Source: Sulfolobus tengchongensis
GTDB lineage: Archaea > Thermoproteota > Thermoprotei_A > Sulfolobales > Sulfolobaceae
Assembly: GCF_036967215.1 (NCBI RefSeq)
Contig: NZ_CP146016.1
Span: 1,144,501-1,208,500 of the forward strand
Direction: 5' to 3'
DNA: 64,000 nt
Both the position numbers and the translations under genes were made by a program. Of the stretch, positions 58,183 through 64,000 are shown piece by piece. The notes beneath the pieces were generated by a model. It was not told the origin of the DNA. It saw only the letters and a list, made by a program, of their open reading frames with translations, and searched no databases. Within the stretch, counting starts at the first letter, position 1. The number at the start of each line of letters is the position of its first letter.

Positions 58183-60027
58183 ATGAGGATTATCGCTTTA
58201 ATTTTACTGTTTTCAATTCTAGCTGGAATAGCTGTAGTCCCAATATCTTTCTCACAATCCTCATCTTTTACTCTTTATCATCCGTTGATATTAGGGAACA
58301 TAACTATGCTAAACGGCGGAAATATACAGTATGATCCTATGTACTATTCGTTCGAAGCATATCAAATTCATCCTCCTAATGCTACTCCAGTTATAGTGAA
58401 AATAGCTACTAATGCTATTTTCAACAATAGTGGACTAACTCCTTATGTAGTTCACGTAAATATACCTAAAGGGAATTACAGTATGGAAATTCTTAATGTT
58501 AGTATAAATGAGTCTGGTGGAGCTCAATATGATAGGCCAGTTTATATATTTGCAAATGGCGTGCCTATATTTTGGGGTTCTACTCAAGAATTATTAAATT
58601 CGACTGCTGAAGCTGATGTAACTTTATTTGAAAACCTACTAAGCGGAAATGTGACTTTTCAATTAGTACTAGAGAATTTCTATGACGCTAAGATTGGAAT
58701 AACTGGAATATACAAAATGAATGTAACTCTCTACTTATACCCTGGTACCCCACCTAAAGGTTTGCCTAATTACTTTATACCGCTCTTTGTGAACAAGTAT
58801 AATTACTCTTACGTTATATTGAATCCATTAAACAATTACATCTCACAGAACGTAAGTATTCCAAATGGAACTTATAAAATGGCCTTATTATTATATGAAG
58901 AAGGTGGTGGATTAGATGAGTTTTGGTATGCGAATGAACCAGCTACTAGAGAAATCAAAGTGATTTATGATGGCAGATTAGTTGGTGTAGTAAATCCATA
59001 TCAGACGATATACACAGGTGGTATTAATCTATTTTGGTGGAGACCACTCACCTCTATAAATACATTATCCTTCCATAGTCCTTATATAATCGACTTGACT
59101 CCCATGTTAGCGTTTAGGTCAATTAATAATTCTATTGCAGTTACAGTAACAAATTTACAAACCGCCTTGCAATTAACTGGTACCGCAGATTATGATTGGG
59201 ACATCGGAGGTGTATTAATGTTGTGGGTTAATCCAGCAAATCCATTATTATCAGCAAAACTACTGACAGAATATGCCAGATTTATGGACTCTTCACCTAT
59301 CTTTAATTTAGGTTTTGTAGGAGAATATTATCAAGAGGGAGGTTCATATTTAATTAACTATTCTGCAATATTAGAATTCAAAAATGGCACTGAATACAGT
59401 GATGTTATTCAAGAAGGTAGATTTTACGCCTATCAAACGTTTAACCAAATATATGAAAAAGCATATTTAGGAGAGACATTCGTGGAGAAGGCGATAGAGA
59501 GTGGCAGTCTCTATAACGCTACGCTCTACTATGATGTGTATTATCCAGTGTTCTTACAGATATCTGCAATAGAAATTCCCATAACTAATCCGCACGTAAT
59601 ACCCTTCAATTTATCATATGCCCAAAATGGTACCCTAAGTTTAGGTTTATATTACAATTACGTTAATGTGTTTAATGGAGAGAATTTAACTATAAGAACA
59701 ATGGAGAATGTTACCGCAATAGGTGGGTTTAGTGGTATTATAGAGGTGATTAACAAGTATGGTGGTGCAGTATTAGTCGGATTGACTTCTAACAACGCAT
59801 TAACTACTAAGAATTTAGTTAATTACATTCTGTTAAATGGAGTCGGATATAAGGAAGTATTTTCGGCTGAAGGTTTACAGAATTCCACAACCCAGACAGC
59901 AGGATACTATGTATATCACTCAGTTCAGTTTATTCCCATAACAAATACTGGCAATAGTAATGCAGATCCTCCTAAAAAAGGCGCATTCTTAATTGTACCA
60001 AATAGTTTTCTGAGGATCATACTGTAG
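58183..60027 (+). CDS. PNGase A-like secreted protein (peptide-N-glycanase A family)
   Basis: 614 residues: signal peptide (ALILLFSILAGIAVVPISFS) then the PNGase A domain, recognisable by NYSMEILNVSINESGGAQYDRPVYIF, GGGLDEFWYANEPATREIKVIYDGRL and NLFWWRPLTSINT. Plant and bacterial relatives release N-glycans from glycopeptides under acid conditions. The Shine-Dalgarno GGAGGTGA (58167-58174) overlaps the S53 stop codon, so protease and glycanase are made from one mRNA, a sensible pair for digesting glycoproteins outside the cell. No C-terminal anchor is obvious. Confidence 0.82.
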   Translation: MRIIALILLFSILAGIAVVPISFSQSSSFTLYHPLILGNITMLNGGNIQYDPMYYSFEAYQIHPPNATPVIVKIATNAIFNNSGLTPYVVHVNIPKGNYSMEILNVSINESGGAQYDRPVYIFANGVPIFWGSTQELLNSTAEADVTLFENLLSGNVTFQLVLENFYDAKIGITGIYKMNVTLYLYPGTPPKGLPNYFIPLFVNKYNYSYVILNPLNNYISQNVSIPNGTYKMALLLYEEGGGLDEFWYANEPATREIKVIYDGRLVGVVNPYQTIYTGGINLFWWRPLTSINTLSFHSPYIIDLTPMLAFRSINNSIAVTVTNLQTALQLTGTADYDWDIGGVLMLWVNPANPLLSAKLLTEYARFMDSSPIFNLGFVGEYYQEGGSYLINYSAILEFKNGTEYSDVIQEGRFYAYQTFNQIYEKAYLGETFVEKAIESGSLYNATLYYDVYYPVFLQISAIEIPITNPHVIPFNLSYAQNGTLSLGLYYNYVNVFNGENLTIRTMENVTAIGGFSGIIEVINKYGGAVLVGLTSNNALTTKNLVNYILLNGVGYKEVFSAEGLQNSTTQTAGYYVYHSVQFIPITNTGNSNADPPKKGAFLIVPNSFLRIIL

Positions 60028-60238
60028 AAGTTTTTTACCTATCAATCTTAATTTTTTAATAAATTAACCTATTATGCAGTCTACTGTATTATGTACTACG
60101 AATTCAAAGTGTGAAGTTCAATTATTGGAGGTAATTGTATATGACGTCTTATGAACTTAACCTATAATAATTCTACCTTTTAATATCTAAAGTGAGCATC
60201 TATAGGTGTTTTTATCATATCGAAAATTATAATTCTAT

Positions 60239-61030
60239 TCATTGGCTGTTTTGCTGAGATAAGAAGTTTACATTTACTTCTTCTGGTTCTTCATACCACT
60301 TTACTTTTTCACCTATTTTAGCTCTCATCTTCCACTTTAGGCTCTTCGGATGTTTTTCGACTATTTCCCTCAATTTAAGTAGTTTAGGCTCAATTATATC
60401 TTTGTTTTTATCATTTTTTAAGAATTCTATCATTCTATCATGATTTATTGTATAAGTTTTATAAAAGCCCCAATCGTCAGATAAGATCTTAGCAAAGTAG
60501 TTGTAGTCTAACGTTTTCTCATCATCTCTTTCTCCTAACTCAACATCGTAGAGTAATGACGCTATATCTTTTTTATCGTTTTCAGTAAGTTGTACTATTT
60601 GTATCTTTGTTAGTAATAAATCTGAAGTTGGAATTGTGTATTTCATTATTCTCAATCTATCCTTTAGTATCAGTTTATGGCACATTACAAATTCGTCCAA
60701 GAATACATCAACAGTCGAATTAATAATAGGATCGAAGAACATTAATCGTATGTGACCATGGAGAGCGTTAAATCTCTTATTAGGTATTAATCCTAAGTTC
60801 TCTAAAAATTTAGAGATTTTGCTGCTTTGTGAGGAAAGTCCAAAGTAATCTATATCTTTATAAGTTCTAGGGTATAGCTCTGAGCCTTTTTTAGCTATCA
60901 GAGCAATTGCTGCTCCACCAAGTATTCTTAATGTTATTCCTTCAGTTTCAGCCTTGTCTATTACCTCTATAGCCCTGCTTATCAGTTGTTCTTTACTTAC
61001 TGTCATAATTAAATTGTTTAATTGCGACAT
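60239..61030 (-). CDS. Nucleotidyltransferase-fold protein
   Basis: 263 residues with the nucleotidyltransferase pattern GGAAIALIAKKGSELYPRTYKDIDYFG (GG...D-x-D) and a third acidic strand NSTVDVFLDEF. The overall form resembles AbiEii-like or nucleotidyltransferase proteins of unknown substrate. No obvious antitoxin partner gene is next to it. C-terminal region is charged and helical. Confidence 0.65.
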   Translation of the reverse strand: MSQLNNLIMTVSKEQLISRAIEVIDKAETEGITLRILGGAAIALIAKKGSELYPRTYKDIDYFGLSSQSSKISKFLENLGLIPNKRFNALHGHIRLMFFDPIINSTVDVFLDEFVMCHKLILKDRLRIMKYTIPTSDLLLTKIQIVQLTENDKKDIASLLYDVELGERDDEKTLDYNYFAKILSDDWGFYKTYTINHDRMIEFLKNDKNKDIIEPKLLKLREIVEKHPKSLKWKMRAKIGEKVKWYEEPEEVNVNFLSQQNSQ

Positions 61031-61188
61031 AAATAAATCTTGATACCAAATAAGGTTATTATATTTTTATATGCTAGCATTTTTAGTCCTATATTTTCAG
61101 CGTTTTCTCTTATTTTTGAGAAAAATACATTAAAAATACTTTATTAATTAGGCAAAAAGTTTATAAGTATAATTAAAAGTGTGTGTGT

Positions 61189-61560
61189 ATGGAACCTTTA
61201 ATCGCTATAGATCTCAATTCCAATATGAGTTTAAGTCAACTAGAAGATTATGTAAAGAAGCTTTTTGAGAAATTCGGTGCACTGGATGTGGTTTTCATAA
61301 TAGACGACGATAGCATAGTTGAGTTAGATGGAAATTTAGTTTTAACCTTTTATAACATAAGTGAATTGCTAGAAACGTATAGGGTATTAAAGAAACTATC
61401 CGAAGTGAAATCTAATAGGCTAAGGGTAACTAGCGTAATAAGATTAGAAAGAGAATTAAAAAGATTCCCATTACTGATAATAACTGATAGGAAAGTAGTG
61501 GGTTTAAAGAGGAACCTAGTCTTCGTATATAATGGGGAGAAGATTAGAGCCAAATATTAG
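61189..61560 (+). CDS. Small unknown protein
   Basis: 123 residues, alpha/beta, Asp-rich centre (VVFIIDDDSIVELDGNLVLTF). ATG at 61189 is chosen because GTTTATAAGT at 61159-61168 is centred 26 nt upstream; GTG at 61183 is the alternative. No family recognised. Confidence 0.55.
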   Translation: MEPLIAIDLNSNMSLSQLEDYVKKLFEKFGALDVVFIIDDDSIVELDGNLVLTFYNISELLETYRVLKKLSEVKSNRLRVTSVIRLERELKRFPLLIITDRKVVGLKRNLVFVYNGEKIRAKY

Positions 61561-61880
61561 TAGAGAAAGCTATATTTTAGCTTTTGGAGTTAAGGGTTTG
61601 AAGTGCTCAATCCAAGATGGATAATCTCCTTTAGAAAGATATGAAAAACATGGCAACAATAATTTATTGACACTACGAGGCTAAAAGAGTTGGTAGGGGA
61701 GATGAGGATTGGGACCTGCTTGTGGGGAAACTCTACTATATGCCATAAGGTGCATAGCAAGTTTCCTCAAGGAAGTAGGAAATCCCCTATCGCGAAATGC
61801 TCCGTCATAATGGCGTAGTAGTTTATACGTCTTAAGGCAGTTAAGTCCAATATTTGATATTTTGAAGGTAATTTTTTAAT
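61561..61880. other. Gene-free region with GC-rich, foldable island (IS605 remnant or ncRNA candidate)
   Basis: The part from about 61670 to 61845 is visibly richer in G and C than the flanks and full of short inverted repeats: GGAAACT (61726-61732) with AGTTTCC (61759-61765), TTCC-TCAA-GGAA, and GGGGA with TCCCC. A short open frame (GEMRIGTCLWGNS..., ending TAG at 61817) has the look of the C-terminus of a Sulfolobus TnpB, so this may be the right end of a decayed IS200/IS605 element; a structured RNA is the alternative. Confidence 0.35.
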
Positions 61881-63119
61881 GTGACATTAATGTTGAAGCT
61901 TATGAAGGCTGAGAACTGGAGTAATGTGATTGGTGGTTATATTTCATGGGTTATGGATGGTTATGATCTAGGTGCTGTAGTCATTACTGCATCTATATTA
62001 GGCAGATTATTCTATCCTGGAATAGGCTTACTAGGCTCAGTGTTACCAATAGTTTTTACGGTTGTTTCAAGACCTTTGGGTGGATTTGTATTTGGATATA
62101 TCGGCGATAGATATGGCAGGAGAACCAGCTTATTAGTTACAGTATTGGGATACTCTTTATCTATAGGTCTGACTGCCATATTACCCACATATGCTCAAAT
62201 AGGGATTTTAGCTGCCATCTTACTATCCATCCTTAGGCTTGTTCAAGGTATTTTCATAGGAGGTGATGTATCGGGTAGCTTTACTATTGTTATGGAGAGT
62301 ATTGATAAATATAGAGGGATCTTCTCGGGTATAATGCAAGCTGGAGTATTAGTAGGTTTTGTGGGCGTTGATTCCTTATTTACTTTTCTCGCTGCAACAA
62401 CTAAAGCTGAGTTCATAACATTTTATTGGAGGTTAATCTTCGCCATTGGAGTCATACCAGCTATATTAGCAGTGTTAATAAGGTTTAAAATGACAGAACC
62501 CAGTATATGGGCAAAGTTGAAGCATAGTGATAATCCTATAAAGGGTTTAAGGGAATTACCACAACCGTTTTTGGTAATGGTAGGTTTCTGGTTAGCAATA
62601 TATGCAGGACCGCAACTAGTATCCACAATATTTGGTCAAGTGATGAAGTTACCTCCCTCATACTATGGTCCCTTAGTTTTATATATGAATTTAATAGGAA
62701 TTCCGTCAATGATAATAGCAGGATTATTATCTGACTACATTGGAAGAAGAAGAATGGGTATAGTAGGTTCAATTATCGCAGCTATTGGAGCAATTATATT
62801 TTATCACTATATTCCGTTACCAAATACGAATTTATTGTATATAACATTACTATTTGGGTTCTTAGTTAATTTGCCATCTGCAATTACCCCAGCCTTTTTA
62901 TCGGAGAGATTCAAGACTTTTGCAAGAGCTATAGGAGTAGGTACTGCCTATAATGGTGCTTATATAATAGCTGGTTTCGCCCCAATATTTGTTTCTATCC
63001 TTTCCCAATACATGAGTGCATTTAGCGCTGCCACAATTATTTCAGTAGTTGGTTTCATTATAGCCCTAATAGGTCTCATTGCTGGTCCAGAAACGTACAA
63101 GCTAAGTCTAGAACAATGA
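61881..63119 (+). CDS. MFS transporter (metabolite:H+ symporter type)
   Basis: About 412 residues, 12 membrane helices. MFS signatures: GYIGDRYGRRTSLL between helices 2 and 3, RLVQGIFIGGDVSGS in helix 4, and GLLSDYIGRRRMG after helix 8. Organic acid or sugar substrates are usual for this type. Start may be GTG 61881 or ATG 61890; AATATTTGATATTT at 61849-61862 is the promoter box. Confidence 0.88.
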   Translation: MTLMLKLMKAENWSNVIGGYISWVMDGYDLGAVVITASILGRLFYPGIGLLGSVLPIVFTVVSRPLGGFVFGYIGDRYGRRTSLLVTVLGYSLSIGLTAILPTYAQIGILAAILLSILRLVQGIFIGGDVSGSFTIVMESIDKYRGIFSGIMQAGVLVGFVGVDSLFTFLAATTKAEFITFYWRLIFAIGVIPAILAVLIRFKMTEPSIWAKLKHSDNPIKGLRELPQPFLVMVGFWLAIYAGPQLVSTIFGQVMKLPPSYYGPLVLYMNLIGIPSMIIAGLLSDYIGRRRMGIVGSIIAAIGAIIFYHYIPLPNTNLLYITLLFGFLVNLPSAITPAFLSERFKTFARAIGVGTAYNGAYIIAGFAPIFVSILSQYMSAFSAATIISVVGFIIALIGLIAGPETYKLSLEQ

Positions 63120-63155
63120 AAAGTTATTATATTTTTTGATGTCTATATCCCCAAT

Positions 63156-64000
63156 ATGAAAGTAGCAGTTATAGGTTCTGGCCCTGCAGGTGTTTACGCT
63201 TCATTAGAATTAGCTAAGAATGGAGTTAATAAGGTAATACTAGTAGAAAAAGAAGAGAGATTAGGCGGTACTTGTGTGTTATATGGTTGTATACCCTCTA
63301 AGGCCATGTTACATCCAGTGCATCTACTTACCGAACTTGAAAAATTAGGTAAGAAGGTATCTTTCAATTTAGATGAATTAAGGAAATTTGGTCAAGAAGC
63401 TTTAACTAGATTATCTAAAGGAGTAGAGTATATGTTAGAGGACAATGGAATTGAAGTTGTACGAGGAGTAGCTTCTCTTAGATCTGGACTATTAAATGTT
63501 AATAATGAAACGCTTCAAGTAGATTACATAGTTTTAGCTACCGGCACGTTTAGAGAAAGGCTAAATGGAATAATATATTCAGAGGATTTACCTTATCTAA
63601 ATAGGGACTTCCAAAGCGTTATTCTGGTTGGAGGAGATGTCGGTGGAATAGAATTTGGATGGATGTTAAGAAAGCTTGGAAAAGAGGTTTTTCTGATCGA
63701 TAAACAGTCCACGTTGTTACCTTATTTAGATAGAGAAGTAAGTAACAACATAACTAATTACTTTGCAAAGATAGGGATTAAACTCTATTTAAATCGTTCA
63801 GTAAAGGAAATGAGAGAAAAGGAAGTTGTTTTGGATAATGGCGAAAAGCTAACTGCCGATGCAGTTTACATGACCTTTGGCAGGAAACCATCAATACAAG
63901 GATTTGAGGAGATCAACCATAACCCATATGTAATAGTTGATGAATATTTAAGAACTAGTGTAAATAACATATTTGCAGCAGGAGATATAATAGGGACCCA
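63156..64000 (+). CDS. Dihydrolipoamide dehydrogenase-like flavoprotein (cut by window end)
   Basis: First 281 residues only. FAD-binding GSGPAGVYASLELAKNG, redox-active disulfide CVLYGC (C40, C45) in GGTCVLYGCIPSKAML, NAD-binding ILVGGDVGGIEFGWML and LRTSVNNIFAAGDIIGT. Belongs to the pyridine nucleotide-disulfide oxidoreductases. ATG 63156 has a TATA box (TTATTATATT) centred 27 nt upstream. No 2-oxoacid dehydrogenase subunits are visible, so the partner is unknown; the GCIPSK spacing favours lipoamide dehydrogenase or a mercuric-reductase-like enzyme. Confidence 0.9.
   Translation, partial: MKVAVIGSGPAGVYASLELAKNGVNKVILVEKEERLGGTCVLYGCIPSKAMLHPVHLLTELEKLGKKVSFNLDELRKFGQEALTRLSKGVEYMLEDNGIEVVRGVASLRSGLLNVNNETLQVDYIVLATGTFRERLNGIIYSEDLPYLNRDFQSVILVGGDVGGIEFGWMLRKLGKEVFLIDKQSTLLPYLDREVSNNITNYFAKIGIKLYLNRSVKEMREKEVVLDNGEKLTADAVYMTFGRKPSIQGFEEINHNPYVIVDEYLRTSVNNIFAAGDIIGT

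Noticed and set aside
60120-60166. GGAGG followed by an ATG with an 8-codon frame (ends TAA at 60166)
   Set aside because: Too short, no promoter-like box, no conserved feature to support translation.

Overview
The window is AT-rich chromosomal DNA of a member of the Sulfolobales, most likely Saccharolobus/Sulfolobus of the solfataricus-islandicus group. The clearest marker is a 64-residue Sso7d-type chromatin protein at 53916. Supporting signs are a TATA box about 26 nt upstream of many start codons (leaderless mRNAs), GAGGTGA-type Shine-Dalgarno sites only inside operons, thermopsin and S53 acid peptidases, a malonyl-CoA reductase of the 3-hydroxypropionate/4-hydroxybutyrate cycle, and an Orc1/Cdc6 gene next to icd, the setting I recall for origin oriC2. 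Identification is from reading protein motifs; no database was searched.

Left part (1-17400). A tightly overlapping four-gene operon (152-6560) encodes a HerA-type translocase, a large P-loop ATPase with a coiled-coil tail, a small coiled-coil protein and a NurA-type nuclease. This is the herA-nurA frame of the archaeal end-resection operon, but with unfamiliar proteins where Mre11 and Rad50 would stand, and it is the best candidate here for an undescribed system. A stomatin, a thermopsin-like protein and a divergent NfeD protein follow. Two tandem C/D box sRNAs (10232-10329) then overlap the stop codon of a double gamma-glutamylcyclotransferase-like gene. After small genes comes an Orc1/Cdc6 gene and a 679-base gene-free region with four inverted ORB-like sites (candidate oriC2), then icd.

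Middle part (17400-43900). It holds mostly metabolic and housekeeping genes: an S53 peptidase, malonyl-CoA reductase, a radical SAM protein, a LysO-type exporter with its own HTH regulator, a split glutamine-dependent NAD synthetase (glutaminase plus NadE), THEP1 NTPase, a chlorite-dismutase/HemQ-like protein, NUDIX, HIT, and a fused FAD/Fe-S oxidoreductase. A compact run then encodes an epimerase-like protein, an HTH-zinc-ribbon protein, a HAD hydrolase, a METTL5-like methyltransferase, a phosphoglycolate-phosphatase-like HAD protein, endonuclease IV, a diiron-like membrane protein and an M1 aminopeptidase whose codon use is mosaic.

Right part (43900-64000). Surface biology dominates: two type IV pilin-like proteins, two tandem paralogous membrane glycoproteins, a large polytopic protein with an ectodomain, an APC permease, then a second S53 peptidase in an operon with a PNGase A homologue, a plausible extracellular glycoprotein-digestion unit. 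An orphan molybdenum hydroxylase large subunit, a C2H2 zinc-finger gene with a duplicated 23-bp promoter element, Sso7d, a nucleotidyltransferase, a GC-rich island (possible IS remnant or structured RNA), an MFS transporter and a truncated dihydrolipoamide dehydrogenase-like gene complete the window. No tRNA, rRNA, CRISPR array or intact insertion sequence was found.
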